Shown: positions 1-8,526 of the stretch, in pieces
Layout: the number at the start of each line of letters is the position of its first letter
Position numbering within the stretch: position 1 is the stretch's first letter
Source of the DNA: an uncultured Clostridia bacterium
Lineage (GTDB): Bacteria > Bacillota > Clostridia > Christensenellales > Aristaeellaceae
Assembly: GCA_934631985.1 (NCBI GenBank)
Contig: CAKTYE010000002.1
Location: 1 to 64,000, forward strand
Reading direction: 5' to 3'
DNA: 64,000 nucleotides
Translations under genes and position numbers: made by a program
Notes under the pieces: model-generated
What the model saw: the letters and a program-made list of their open reading frames with translations, nothing else
Told to the model about the DNA's origin: nothing
Databases searched by the model: none

Positions 1-45
1 GTATAACATAGGTTTATAAAAAAATCAAACAATTGTTCGGACGAA

Positions 46-74
46 TTGCAGTTCCGCCTGAAATATGCTATAAT
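46..74 (+). promoter_or_regulatory. Sigma-A promoter of the eight-cysteine protein gene
   Basis: TTGCAG (46-51) and a perfect TATAAT (69-74) are separated by 17 bp. Transcription should start near 81, just ahead of the ribosome binding site and ATG at 102. Confidence 0.8.
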
Positions 75-101
75 AACCATAGCAAAAGGAGGCGAAAAGC
101 G

Positions 102-302
102 ATGGGGGAGCCTAAGATGTGCGTGCTCTATGATGATCGCGTCTGCAATGGGTGCGGCGAATGTGACCGCTGTGACCTTGATCCCAATAAAATTTGTGAT
201 AACTGCATGAAGTGTGTGAACGGTGATGCAGAATATCGCGCTATTGCCGTGGATCGCATTGAACTGGAGCAGGAGTTCGAGCGGGAACAGACAGAAAAAT
301 AA
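102..302 (+). CDS. Small eight-cysteine protein, probable metal or Fe-S binder
   Basis: This 66-residue protein has eight cysteines packed into residues 7-38 (C7, C15, C18, C21, C24, C32, C35, C38), with the core CNGCGECDRC and later CDNCMKC, followed by an acidic Glu-rich tail. The spacing suits one or two metal sites (zinc or a 4Fe-4S cluster), but no enzyme domain is visible. I chose ATG 102 rather than an upstream in-frame start because AAAGGAGG lies just before it and the promoter at 46-74 places the transcript start inside the longer reading frame. It is a single-gene unit ended by a shared terminator. Similar short CxxCGEC proteins occur in Clostridia, but I know of no assigned function. 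Confidence 0.85.
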   Translation: MGEPKMCVLYDDRVCNGCGECDRCDLDPNKICDNCMKCVNGDAEYRAIAVDRIELEQEFEREQTEK

Positions 303-364
303 AGAAAGCCGATGGCTTCTGTGCTACATGTGATGCACAAAAAGCTGATCGGCTTTCTTTTTTA
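301..364. terminator. Bidirectional intrinsic terminator
   Basis: The arms AAAGAAAGCCGAT (301-313) and ATCGGCTTTCTTT (348-360) pair perfectly and are followed by T residues; the A-rich 5' arm gives the minus-strand transcript a T run too. It serves the small cysteine protein on plus and the recombinase on minus. Confidence 0.85.
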
Positions 365-1498
365 TGTTTCCTCCGTATCCTTATGAAGAAAAACCTCTGT
401 TTCCTCTGGCTTTTCCTCGGGCGCAGGCAGATGCACATGCTCCGCTGCCAGTCTCCGGCGGGAATCCGTCATGTCTGCATAGTGCTTGCGCGTCGTATCC
501 ACCGAGGTGTGTCCCAGCACGTCCGCCACCAAATAAATGTCGCCTGTGGCATGATAAAGATTGGTGCCGAAGGTACTGCGAAGCTTATGTGGACTGATAC
601 GCGGTTTCAGCGGTGCAGCATAGGCCGCATATTTCTTTACCAGCTTTTGAATAGAGCGCTGGTTCATCCGCTTACGCTGCAAGCTGAGAAAAAAAGCATG
701 CTCATGTCCAGGCAAGGCGACAATTTGTTCGCGCTGCACCAAATAGGCCTGAAGTGCGTCTGCAACCTCGTGTGGAAAGTAAAGCACCACCTGATTTCCG
801 CCCTTGCGTGTTACCAAAAAGGCATTCTGTGAGAAATCCACATCTTCCAGATCAAGGCCCACGCACTCAGATACACGAATGCCTGTTCCCAGGAACAGCG
901 ATAACATGGCAAAATCCCGTGCAGCGGTCAGTTTATGATACTTGGCCTGACCCTTCGTCATGTTCTCGCCAGTTTGAGACAACTCCAGCATTTTCTGCAT
1001 TTCATCCATGTTCAGCCGCAGAATGGGCTTCTCATGGATTTTCGGCAGCTCTACCAGCTGGCTGACATTGGCGGATAGCCGCATGCTGCGGAACATATAG
1101 TCGAAATAGGAACGGATGGAGCATAGCTTCCGCTTGACGGCAAGCTCATGGTTGACGGTGGGCTTGCAGGGCGTACCATCGGAAGCCTCGCTGGCATCCT
1201 GCTTGTAATACAGCGTAAGATATTCCGCATAGTCTTCCAAATCCTTTTGCGTGATCCGACCAATATCTTCATCTGTAAACTGCGTCAGCGGTTTTTCAGC
1301 AAAAGCAACGCGCTCCTTGGTCAGATAATGAAAAAATGTGCGCAGGTCAAGCGCATAGGCCAGGCGCGTAAACGTGCTGGTCGTCATGGCAATGCCGCGT
1401 AGAAATTCCGTGCAGGATGGCGGCAATTCTTTTGTGATACAGCGAATTTGTGCGATACGCTGTTCATCCACGGCAGCACGGTAGCTTGAAGCAGCCAT
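362..1498 (-). CDS. Tyrosine recombinase/integrase, XerC/D-like
   Basis: This 378-residue protein has an N-terminal SAM-like core-binding domain (about 35-145) and a C-terminal catalytic domain. All expected catalytic residues are visible: R208 in GTGIRVSE, K232 after the beta-hairpin, H304 and R307 in HKLRSTFG, H330 in LGHTS and nucleophile Y340 in KHYADM. It should cut and rejoin DNA through a 3'-phosphotyrosine. Length is a little above XerC/XerD (about 300) because of an extended N-terminus and a linker near 100-115. ATG is preceded by AAAAGGAGAG. In many Firmicutes xerC sits between trmFO and hslV; that slot is empty here, so this gene may be the displaced Xer, or an independent integrase. 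A 36-bp palindrome lies directly upstream. No phage or cargo genes are adjacent. Confidence 0.9.
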   Translation of the reverse strand: MAASSYRAAVDEQRIAQIRCITKELPPSCTEFLRGIAMTTSTFTRLAYALDLRTFFHYLTKERVAFAEKPLTQFTDEDIGRITQKDLEDYAEYLTLYYKQDASEASDGTPCKPTVNHELAVKRKLCSIRSYFDYMFRSMRLSANVSQLVELPKIHEKPILRLNMDEMQKMLELSQTGENMTKGQAKYHKLTAARDFAMLSLFLGTGIRVSECVGLDLEDVDFSQNAFLVTRKGGNQVVLYFPHEVADALQAYLVQREQIVALPGHEHAFFLSLQRKRMNQRSIQKLVKKYAAYAAPLKPRISPHKLRSTFGTNLYHATGDIYLVADVLGHTSVDTTRKHYADMTDSRRRLAAEHVHLPAPEEKPEETEVFLHKDTEET

Positions 1499-1526
1499 AA
1501 TCTCTCCTTTTCGATGCGGGTATACT

Positions 1527-1562
1527 CAACTATTCGTGAAACTGTAGTTTAGCGAATAGTTG
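1527..1562. repeat. 36-bp near-perfect palindrome upstream of the recombinase
   Basis: Arms CAACTATTCG (1527-1536) and CGAATAGTTG (1553-1562) enclose a second matching pair AAACT/AGTTT around a GT centre; only the two TG/AG positions and the centre break symmetry. It begins about 28 bp upstream of the recombinase ATG, where its promoter should lie. It has no T run, so it is not a terminator. It could be an autoregulatory operator or a recombinase binding/crossover site. Confidence 0.8.
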
Positions 1563-1572
1563 GAGCTGCCTG

Positions 1573-1598
1573 GATAAAGGGAAGCCCATGGCTTCCCC
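1573..1598 (-). terminator. Intrinsic terminator of proC-rnhA
   Basis: On the minus strand GGGAAGCC and GGCTTCCC form an 8-bp stem with a 3-base loop, followed by TTTAT. It sits 14 bases past the rnhA stop. Confidence 0.65.
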
Positions 1599-1610
1599 TC
1601 CAGCACGGAT

Positions 1611-2099
1611 TCACTCCGTAATCTCATGCGGCGTGTTGATACGGCGAAATTCATCGATGGCAGCACGCGCCAGTTCATCACAGCGATTGTTTTCAGGATG
1701 ATCACTGTGACCTTTGACTTTGAAAAACTGCACGTTGTGTTTTTTTGTCAACGTAATCAGTAGCCACCATAAGTCCTGATTTTCTACAGGCTGACCAGCC
1801 GCATTTTTCCAGCCGCGTTTTTTCCAGCCGTCAATCCAGTGATCCTGAAACGCCTGCACCAGATAGTTTGAATCCGAATACAGCTTCACATCGCATGGCT
1901 CTTTCAGCGCACCCAAGGCGCTGATGGCAGCAAACAGCTCCATACGGTTGTTCGTTGTGCCAGCCATATAGCCGTTCATTTCCTTGCGGTGCGGGCCAAA
2001 GACAAGAATGGCTCCCCACCCGCCTGGCCCGGGATTGCCGGAACACGCGCCGTCCGTATAAATCTGTACCTGTTTGCGCGGTGCGGTTGACACTTCCAT
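1611..2099 (-). CDS. rnhA: Ribonuclease HI
   Basis: RNase HI cuts RNA in RNA-DNA hybrids, removing R-loops and primers in the cytoplasm. At 162 residues it is the standard bacterial length. The active site is complete: D16 in IYTDGACSGNPGPGG, E54 in NRMELFA, D76 in LYSDSN and D141 in NNRCDELA, plus H131 in VKGHSDHPENN. The Trp/Lys-rich basic protrusion (about 92-100) that grips the hybrid is present. It is downstream of proC in a two-gene unit (12-bp gap with an AGGAGG site) ended by a terminator. The window also encodes RNase HII, so both classes coexist. Confidence 0.96.
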   Translation of the reverse strand: MEVSTAPRKQVQIYTDGACSGNPGPGGWGAILVFGPHRKEMNGYMAGTTNNRMELFAAISALGALKEPCDVKLYSDSNYLVQAFQDHWIDGWKKRGWKNAAGQPVENQDLWWLLITLTKKHNVQFFKVKGHSDHPENNRCDELARAAIDEFRRINTPHEITE

Positions 2100-2111
2100 G
2101 GAGCTACCTCC

Positions 2112-2918
2112 TTATTTTGCCATTTGGCGTGATTTTTCAGCACAGGCAGCCATTGCATCCATGACAATGCCGCGAAAACCGTGACGCTCCAGCGACGCAA
2201 CAGCCTCAATTGTTGTGCCAGCTGGAGAGCAGACCGCATCCTTCAGCACACCAGGATGCTCACCAGCTTCCAGCATCATTTTTGCAGTACCCAGCATGGC
2301 CTGTGCCGCCATTTCATAAGCCGTCTTGCGTGGAAGTCCTTCACGAACAGCCGCATCTCCCATGGCTTCCAACATCATGTACAAATAGGCAGGACTGCTG
2401 CCACTGACGGCAATTACTCCATCAAACAGGCGCTCCGGCACCAGGACTGCACGTCCCACGGCAGAGAATATCTTCATGATGAAGGCCAAATCAGCTTCCG
2501 AGAAATCATGCTCAGCGCAGATCGCGGTCATGCCCTCCCCTACCTTCACAGGCGTGTTCGGCATAGTCCGCAGCACAGTTGCTGCTGTGCCTTCCAGGGC
2601 CTTGTGCAGCATGTCCATGGTCCAGCCCGCAACGATTGAGACAACAGCTTTTCCGGTAAGCTCGGTGCGGATGTCCATCAGCACATCGCCCAAATATTGT
2701 GGCTTTACAGCCAGCAATACCCTATCGCTTTCAGCAGCAACGCGGCGGTTATCCAGCGTTACTGTCAGGCCGGGATATGCTGCTGAAAGCTTATCCAGCG
2801 TAGCCTGCGTTTTAGCGCTTACGATCACCTGCTCAGGTGATAGCACCCCGCGTGACAATACGCCAGAAAGGATTGCGCTGCCCATGTTGCCAGCGCCGAT
2901 AAAGCCCAGCTGCTTCAC
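2112..2918 (-). CDS. proC: Pyrroline-5-carboxylate reductase
   Basis: ProC reduces pyrroline-5-carboxylate to L-proline with NAD(P)H, the last step of proline synthesis. The N-terminal dinucleotide-binding motif GFIGAGNMG and the C-terminal ProC signature around DAVCSPAGTTIEAV are clear. I chose a GTG start that gives MKQLGFIGAGNMG (268 residues, the usual family length); GAGGTG lies about 8 bases upstream. The nearby ATG at 2933 has a badly spaced site, and the promoter at 2953-2981 rules out the longer reading frame. It is the first gene of a proC-rnhA unit. Confidence 0.95.
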   Translation of the reverse strand: MKQLGFIGAGNMGSAILSGVLSRGVLSPEQVIVSAKTQATLDKLSAAYPGLTVTLDNRRVAAESDRVLLAVKPQYLGDVLMDIRTELTGKAVVSIVAGWTMDMLHKALEGTAATVLRTMPNTPVKVGEGMTAICAEHDFSEADLAFIMKIFSAVGRAVLVPERLFDGVIAVSGSSPAYLYMMLEAMGDAAVREGLPRKTAYEMAAQAMLGTAKMMLEAGEHPGVLKDAVCSPAGTTIEAVASLERHGFRGIVMDAMAACAEKSRQMAK

Positions 2919-2952
2919 GCTCCCGCACCTCATTCCTTTGGAAATCCCGTTT

Positions 2953-2981
2953 ATTATAGCATGAAAATTCTTCCACCGCAA
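2953..2981 (-). promoter_or_regulatory. Sigma-A promoter of proC-rnhA
   Basis: On the minus strand TTGCGG (2981-2976), 17 bp, then TATAAT (2958-2953). Transcription should start near 2946, shortly before the GTG start at 2918. Confidence 0.75.
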
Positions 2982-2997
2982 ACCTTTTTCAAAGGCA

Positions 2998-3031
2998 AAG
3001 CGCGGCGAAGGATTCCCCCATCGCCGCGCTT
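2998..3031 (-). terminator. Hairpin terminator after hslU
   Basis: An 11-bp perfect stem AAGCGCGGCGA/TCGCCGCGCTT with a 12-base loop lies just past the hslU stop. The T run on the minus strand is broken (TTTGCCTTTG), so termination may be partial. Confidence 0.65.
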
Positions 3032-3036
3032 TCTGT

Positions 3037-4401
3037 TTACAGAATATACCGCCGCATGTCGGCAAGCTTGTTGTCACCGCTCAAATGCTCACGCACATAG
3101 TCGCCATTGATCTTCAGCTCAAAAGGGGGCATGTCCTCGTCTCCTGCATTGAAGGAAATATCCTCCAACAGCTCCTCAAACACAGCATGCAGCCGACGTG
3201 CGCCGATATCCTCAGCGCTCTCATTGGCATTCCACGCTGCTTCGGCAATTGCCTCAATGGCACTGTCTTCAAAGGTCAACATCACCTTATCCACAGCCAG
3301 CAGTGCTTTGTATTGACGGGTCAAAGCATTGTCCGGCTGCGTCAGGATGCGCGCGAAGTCCTCCTTGGTCAGGCTCTTGAGCTGCACATGTACCGGGAAG
3401 CGGCCCTGAAGCTCAGGGATCAAATCGCTTACCTTAGAGACATGGAACGCACCCGCCGCAATAAACAGCATATAGTCCGTCTTGACAGGGCCGTATTTCG
3501 TGTTCACCGTGCTACCTTCGACAATGGGCAGAATATCCCGCTGAACGCCCTCGCGGCTTACATCCGGGCCGCTGGCGCCCTGCCGGCCTGCAATCTTGTC
3601 GATCTCGTCAATGAAAACGATACCATTCTGTTCAGCACGGGAGATTGCCTCCTCCTGCACCGCATCACTGTCAATGAGCTTTTCCGCTTCTTCCTGTTCC
3701 AAAATTTTGCGGGCTTCCTTGACCTTTACGTGACGCAGCTTCGTCTTTTTCGGCATCATGCCGCCCATCATATCGCCCAGGCTGATGGAATTGCCGCCCA
3801 CCTCCAGCGTGGGCGCTTCCTCCACTACTTCGATCTCCAGCTCGCGCTCCTCCAGCTCGCCGCGCATCAGCTGCTGACGAATCTCCTCACGCTTGCCGGA
3901 GAGCTTTTCCTGCTCCTCCTGATTCGGCTCCTGCTCCTTCTGCTTGCCCAGCAGGAAGTCCAGCGGATTGCCCGCACTCTTCTTCGGCGGATGCACCAGC
4001 AACGTCACCAAACGATCTTCCGCCAGCACCTTGGCACGAGGCTGTACGCGCTTCTCATGCTCCTCCTTCACCATGCGGATGGCATTTTCTACCAGATCGC
4101 GGACAATACTCTCCACATCGCGGCCTACATAGCCTACTTCCGTAAACTTTGTGGCCTCCACCTTGATGAAGGGTGCATTCACCAGCTTTGCAAGACGGCG
4201 CGCAATTTCCGTCTTACCCACGCCGGTCGGGCCGATCATCAAAATGTTTTTCGGGCTGATCTCCTCCCGCATGGATTCCTCTACCTTGGAGCGGCGATAA
4301 CGGTTCCGCAACGCAATGGCTACGCTCTTTTTGGCTTCATCCTGGCCTACAATATAACGGTCCAGCTCCCGTACAATCTCCCGGGGCGTCAGTTCACCCA
4401 T
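3037..4401 (-). CDS. hslU: HslU (ClpY), ATPase subunit of the HslUV protease
   Basis: This AAA+ unfoldase hexamer feeds proteins into HslV. The 454-residue product has GPTGVGKT (57-64, Walker A), a charged inserted I-domain in the middle (about 130-245) and Walker B in [12 protein letters not shown]. The C-terminus LADMRRYIL is the tail that docks into HslV to activate it. The gene follows hslV by 12 bp with a good TAAGGAGGG site. It is the last gene of the long minus-strand housekeeping run. In Bacillus the next gene is codY; here it is replaced by proC/rnhA. Confidence 0.97.
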   Translation of the reverse strand: MGELTPREIVRELDRYIVGQDEAKKSVAIALRNRYRRSKVEESMREEISPKNILMIGPTGVGKTEIARRLAKLVNAPFIKVEATKFTEVGYVGRDVESIVRDLVENAIRMVKEEHEKRVQPRAKVLAEDRLVTLLVHPPKKSAGNPLDFLLGKQKEQEPNQEEQEKLSGKREEIRQQLMRGELEERELEIEVVEEAPTLEVGGNSISLGDMMGGMMPKKTKLRHVKVKEARKILEQEEAEKLIDSDAVQEEAISRAEQNGIVFIDEIDKIAGRQGASGPDVSREGVQRDILPIVEGSTVNTKYGPVKTDYMLFIAAGAFHVSKVSDLIPELQGRFPVHVQLKSLTKEDFARILTQPDNALTRQYKALLAVDKVMLTFEDSAIEAIAEAAWNANESAEDIGARRLHAVFEELLEDISFNAGDEDMPPFELKINGDYVREHLSGDNKLADMRRYIL

Positions 4402-4413
4402 GGTGCACCCTCC

Positions 4414-4953
4414 TTACACTTCTTCCACAATCACGTTGTCATTGGTGTACACGCAGATGGATGCGGCAATGTGCAGCGCTTTTTCCGCAATATCATGTGC
4501 AGAAAGCTCCGTGTTCTGCACCAAAGCCCGCGCTGCCGCCAGCGCATAGTTGCCGCCGGAGCCAATGGCGGCGATGCCCTCATCGGGATCGATAACCTCG
4601 CCGTTGCCGCTGATGATCAGCATGGTCTCCTTGTTTGCAACAATCATCAGGGAATCAAGCTGACGCATGGCCTGATCACCGCGCCAGCTTTGTGCGACTG
4701 CCACTGCAGCGCGCTCCAGATTGCCGCCGCACTGAGTTAGCTTTTCCTCAAACTTTTCGCTGAGCGTAAAAGCATCCGCCACTGCACCTGCAAAGCCCAC
4801 GATTACCTGACCACCAAAGATGCGACGCACCTTGCGGGCGTTGTTCTTAAAAACCGTATGCTCCCCCATCGTGACCTGTCCATCACCCGCAATGGCAATA
4901 TGACCGTCACGCTTTACCGCGCAGATCGTTGTTCCTCTGAACATAATGCTCAT
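4414..4953 (-). CDS. hslV: HslV (ClpQ), peptidase subunit of the HslUV protease
   Basis: HslV forms the double-ring proteolytic core of HslUV. From ATG 4953 (AAGGGGA upstream) it is 179 residues: a seven-residue leader then TTICAV, where a threonine exposed by processing is the N-terminal nucleophile. GDGQVTMG and [14 protein letters not shown] are typical family segments. The Bacillus homologue CodW uses an N-terminal serine; here threonine is kept. An in-frame ATG six codons upstream lacks a good binding site. Its partner hslU follows directly. Confidence 0.95.
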   Translation of the reverse strand: MSIMFRGTTICAVKRDGHIAIAGDGQVTMGEHTVFKNNARKVRRIFGGQVIVGFAGAVADAFTLSEKFEEKLTQCGGNLERAAVAVAQSWRGDQAMRQLDSLMIVANKETMLIISGNGEVIDPDEGIAAIGSGGNYALAAARALVQNTELSAHDIAEKALHIAASICVYTNDNVIVEEV

Positions 4954-4986
4954 TTTGCTTTCCCCTTTCACAGAAGCCTTGGCTTC

Positions 4987-5014
4987 AGTGTACTGGACTG
5001 CGGCTTGCTATCAA
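4987..5014 (-). promoter_or_regulatory. Candidate internal promoter for hslVU
   Basis: TTGATA (5014-5009), 16 bp and TACACT (4992-4987) lie in the roughly 110-bp gap between trmFO and hslV. The elements are imperfect. No terminator is seen after trmFO, so read-through is also likely. Two copies of a GGT/C-TTCAGTGTAC sequence lie in the same gap. Confidence 0.4.
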
Positions 5015-5065
5015 ACCACAGGTTCAGTGTACCATTGTTATGTCAACCTTGTATGAATTTTTGTC

Positions 5066-6382
5066 TCAATCCTGCCGTGCGGCGATCCAATCCCGCAAAT
5101 ATTGCAGCGAACGCGCAGATACCGCCTCATAGCGCTGGGCCTTGTTACGGATTTTCTTATGCTCCTTATCCACGGGCAGTGGGTCGATGAGGCCAAAGGA
5201 GCAGTTCATGGGCTGGAAATCGCGGTTAGGCGTGGCAATGTAATGCCCCATTGCACCGATAGCCGTCAGCCGGGGCAGCTCCACCGTACCCCTTCCCGCC
5301 AGATCACTGGCAAGCGACATGCCTGCTAAAAGACCGCTTGCGGCGCTTTCTACATAGCCCTCTACGCCCGTCATCTGTCCCGCAAAGTAGCACCGGGGAC
5401 GGCTTATCATCTCAAAATGAGCATTCAGGAAGCCCGGAGATTGCAGGAAGGTGTTGCGGTGCATGACGCCGTAACGGGCATAGGCTGCATTTTCCAGACC
5501 CGGAATAAGCCCAAACACACGCTTCTGCTCTGGAAATTTCAGCCGTGTTTGAAAACCAACAAGGTTAAACAAGGTTCCCTCAGCGTTATCCTGCCGAAGC
5601 TGCACCACGGCAAAGGCTTCCTTGCCGGTGCGCGGGTCCTTTAAGCCTACAGGCTTCATGGGGCCGAAGGCAAGCACCATGCGTCCGCGCCGCGCCATGG
5701 ACTCCACAGGCATGCAGCCCTCAAAAACCTTCGTTTCCTCAAAGCCATGAATGGGCGCAGTCTCTGCCGCTAGTAGCTCGTTCACAAAATGATTGTATTC
5801 TTCTTCGGTCATGGGACAGTTCAGATAGTCATCGCCCCGGTCATATCTGGACTGACGGAAGATACGTTCCATGTTCAGAGATTCCAGTGTAACAATAGGC
5901 GCAGCCGCATCATAGAAATTCAGCGTGCCAAGTCCGGGCAGCGCTGCAATCTGCTCTGCCATCGCCTCGGAGGTCAGCGGCCCGGTCGCAATAATGACAG
6001 GCCCCTGCGGAATCTCCGTAGCTTCCTCATGGCAGACAGTTACCAGCGGATGCTCCTCCAGCGTCCGGGTAATGAAGCCGGAGAACTGCTCACGATCTAC
6101 AGCCAGCGCCCCGCCGGCGGGAACCCGCGCTTGATCCGCTGCCCGCATGATGAGGGAATCCAGCAGACGCATTTCTTCCTTCAGCAGACCGACTGCATTG
6201 GTCAGCCGATCAGACCGCAGCGAGTTGGAGCAGACAAGCTCTGCCATCCAGGGTGTATGATGGGCAGGTGAGCTTTTTACAGGCCGCATTTCCACCAGCT
6301 TTACGGGAATGCCGCGCTTTGCCAGCTGCCATGCGGCTTCGCTGCCGGCCAATCCTGCGCCAAGTACCGTTACCTGCTCCAT
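5066..6382 (-). CDS. trmFO: Methylenetetrahydrofolate-tRNA-(uracil-5-)-methyltransferase TrmFO
   Basis: TrmFO is a folate- and FAD-dependent enzyme that makes ribothymidine at tRNA position 54. It is 438 residues, with the FAD motif [15 protein letters not shown] at the N-terminus, a family-specific block around CSNSLRSD, and a C-terminal segment with [17 protein letters not shown]. Its ATG overlaps the topA stop (TAATG), so the two are translationally coupled. topA-trmFO adjacency is conserved across Firmicutes. The xerC gene that usually follows is absent. Confidence 0.96.
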   Translation of the reverse strand: MEQVTVLGAGLAGSEAAWQLAKRGIPVKLVEMRPVKSSPAHHTPWMAELVCSNSLRSDRLTNAVGLLKEEMRLLDSLIMRAADQARVPAGGALAVDREQFSGFITRTLEEHPLVTVCHEEATEIPQGPVIIATGPLTSEAMAEQIAALPGLGTLNFYDAAAPIVTLESLNMERIFRQSRYDRGDDYLNCPMTEEEYNHFVNELLAAETAPIHGFEETKVFEGCMPVESMARRGRMVLAFGPMKPVGLKDPRTGKEAFAVVQLRQDNAEGTLFNLVGFQTRLKFPEQKRVFGLIPGLENAAYARYGVMHRNTFLQSPGFLNAHFEMISRPRCYFAGQMTGVEGYVESAASGLLAGMSLASDLAGRGTVELPRLTAIGAMGHYIATPNRDFQPMNCSFGLIDPLPVDKEHKKIRNKAQRYEAVSARSLQYLRDWIAARQD

Positions 6383-8508
6383 TATTCTTCCTCCTGCTCC
6401 TCTGCCGTAGGCACCTCAACGCGGCAGCGGCAGGTCTCATTGGCACACAGATGCCAGACCTCGCCCTTGCGGCCCCGCTTCTCGATCATGTAGCTGCCGC
6501 ACTGCGGACACTTCTCCTGCACAGGCTTCTCCCAGCTGACGAAATCGCACTCGGGGTAATGCTCGCATCCATAGAATTTGCGGTTTTTCTTGCTGGTCTT
6601 TTCCATCAGCCGACCGCCGCACTTGGGACAGGGCGCGTCGATATAGGTCACGATGGGCTTGGTGTTACGGCATTCCGGGAAATTTGGGCAGGCCAGGAAG
6701 CGACCAAAGCGGCCCATCTTATAGACCATCATTGCACCGCATTTGTCACAGGGAATGTCGCTGGGTTCGTCCTTGACTTCGACCTTCTCGATTTCCTGCT
6801 CCGCCTTTTCCAGCGTCTGCTTGAAGGGCGGGTAGAAGGTGCGCAGAATATCCTTCCAGTCGATCTGTCCTTCCTCCACCTCGTCCAGCTGATCCTCCAT
6901 CTTGGCAGTGAACTCGGTATCCACGATCTGTGCGAAGAATTCCTCCATCATGCTGGTGACCATACGGCCCAGCTCCGTGGGATACAGGCGCTTCTTTTCC
7001 CGGCTGACATAGCCGCGGGAAATAATGGTGGTGATTGTCGGCGCATAGGTCGAAGGCCGACCAATACCCTTCTCCTCCAGCGCACGAACCAGGGAGGCTT
7101 CTGTGTACCGGGACGGCGGCTGCGTAAAGTGCTGCTCGCTTTCTACATCGTCCACCAACACAGCGTCGCCTTCCTTCATCTGCGGCAGCACCGTTTCGGC
7201 GGAAATGGTTTCATCGTCCGTGCCTTCCTCGTAAACGCTGGTAAAGCCGGAGAACTTCTTGTGTTCGCCGTAGAAGCGCAGGCCCACGCCGTCGCCCGCG
7301 ATCTCCATGGTCATAGTATCGTACAGGGCGGGCATCATCTGGCTTGCCAGAAAACGGTTGTAGATCAGCTTGTAAAGGTTGTACTGCTCCTTGGTCAGGC
7401 TGGCCTTGATCTGATCCGGCGTACGGTGAACGTCCGTGGGGCGAATGGCCTCGTGCGCGTCCTGTGCATTCTTGCGGCCCTTGTACTCGATGGGTGCCTC
7501 GGGCAGATATTCCGGGCCGAAGCGTTCGGGAATGTAATCACGCAGCGCAGCCAACGCCTCATCGCTGATACGCACGGAGTCGGTACGAATGTACGTCACG
7601 ATACCCTGCGTTCCTTCGCCCTCCAGGTCCACGCCTTCATAAAGCTGCTGCACCACCTGCATGGTGCGGGCCGTGGTAAAGCCCAGCTTGCGGCTTGCTT
7701 CCTGCTGTAAGCTGGAAGTCGTGAAGGGTGCGGCAGGCGATTTACGCTTTTCGCCGCGCTTTACAGAATACACGGCAAAGTGAGCGTTCTTAATACGCTC
7801 CACAGCCTTTTCAGCTTCCTCCGCATTGGAGATGTTTGCCTTTTCGCCGTCCAGCGTTGCCAGCTTTGCCGTGAAGTGCAGCTTGCGTCCGCGCCCACCG
7901 TGCAGCTGCGCCTTAACCATCACGTCCCAGTATTCTTCGGGGATAAAGGCCTCAATGTCCTCCTCACGGGTAACGACCATGCGTGTGGCGACGCTCTGCA
8001 CACGTCCCGCCGACAGGCCTTTTTTCACCTTGGCCCATAGCAGCGGACTGATCTTATAGCCCACCAGACGGTCCAGAACACGCCGCGCCTGCTGCGCATC
8101 CACGCGGCTCATATCAATGGGACGGGGATTCTTGATGGCGTTCTGAATCGCCTTTTTGGTCACCTCATGAAACTCAATACGGCAGGGCTGTTCCAGATCC
8201 ATACCCAGTACCTTCCCCAAATGCCAGGAAATCGCTTCTCCCTCGCGGTCCGGGTCGGTTGCGAGGTAGACTTGCGAAGCCGTACGGGCTTCCTTGCGGA
8301 TGCGGGTCAATATGTCGCCCCGTCCGCGGATCGTGATGTATTTCAGCTCAAAGTCATTGTCCACGTCAACGCCCAACTGAGACTTGGGCAAATCGCGCAC
8401 ATGTCCCTGCGAAGCCTCCACCTTATAGCCCTTGCCCAGATATTTGCTGATGGTACGGGCTTTCGCCGGAGATTCCACAATGATCAATTTCTGTTTTGCA
8501 GCAGCCAT
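6382..8508 (-). CDS. topA: DNA topoisomerase I (type IA)
   Basis: TopA relaxes negative supercoils. The 708-residue protein has an N-terminal Toprim domain (E12 in VESPAKA; D85, D87 and E89 in DPDREGE), the catalytic Y306 in [10 protein letters not shown], and three C-terminal four-cysteine zinc ribbons (CDKCG...CPNFPEC, CPKCG...CEHYPEC, CPQCG...CANETC). The C-terminus is acidic. It lies between dprA (18-bp gap) and trmFO (1-bp overlap) in the conserved dprA-topA-trmFO block. Confidence 0.97.
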   Translation of the reverse strand: MAAAKQKLIIVESPAKARTISKYLGKGYKVEASQGHVRDLPKSQLGVDVDNDFELKYITIRGRGDILTRIRKEARTASQVYLATDPDREGEAISWHLGKVLGMDLEQPCRIEFHEVTKKAIQNAIKNPRPIDMSRVDAQQARRVLDRLVGYKISPLLWAKVKKGLSAGRVQSVATRMVVTREEDIEAFIPEEYWDVMVKAQLHGGRGRKLHFTAKLATLDGEKANISNAEEAEKAVERIKNAHFAVYSVKRGEKRKSPAAPFTTSSLQQEASRKLGFTTARTMQVVQQLYEGVDLEGEGTQGIVTYIRTDSVRISDEALAALRDYIPERFGPEYLPEAPIEYKGRKNAQDAHEAIRPTDVHRTPDQIKASLTKEQYNLYKLIYNRFLASQMMPALYDTMTMEIAGDGVGLRFYGEHKKFSGFTSVYEEGTDDETISAETVLPQMKEGDAVLVDDVESEQHFTQPPSRYTEASLVRALEEKGIGRPSTYAPTITTIISRGYVSREKKRLYPTELGRMVTSMMEEFFAQIVDTEFTAKMEDQLDEVEEGQIDWKDILRTFYPPFKQTLEKAEQEIEKVEVKDEPSDIPCDKCGAMMVYKMGRFGRFLACPNFPECRNTKPIVTYIDAPCPKCGGRLMEKTSKKNRKFYGCEHYPECDFVSWEKPVQEKCPQCGSYMIEKRGRKGEVWHLCANETCRCRVEVPTAEEQEEE

Positions 8509-8526
8509 GATTTATCCTCCGATATT

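Noticed and set aside
362..2099. A small integrated element bounded by the recombinase
   Set aside because: No att repeats, tRNA target, phage or cargo genes were seen; the neighbours rnhA and proC are ordinary chromosomal genes.
3085..4740. A long plus-strand open frame opposite hslU and hslV
   Set aside because: It is the antisense shadow of two clear genes, with no family motif and a His/Leu/Gln composition typical of reversed coding DNA.
5024..5046. A perfect minus-strand TTGACA (5046-5041) before hslV
   Set aside because: No -10 element lies at 16-18 bp; the nearest TACACT is only 9 bp away.
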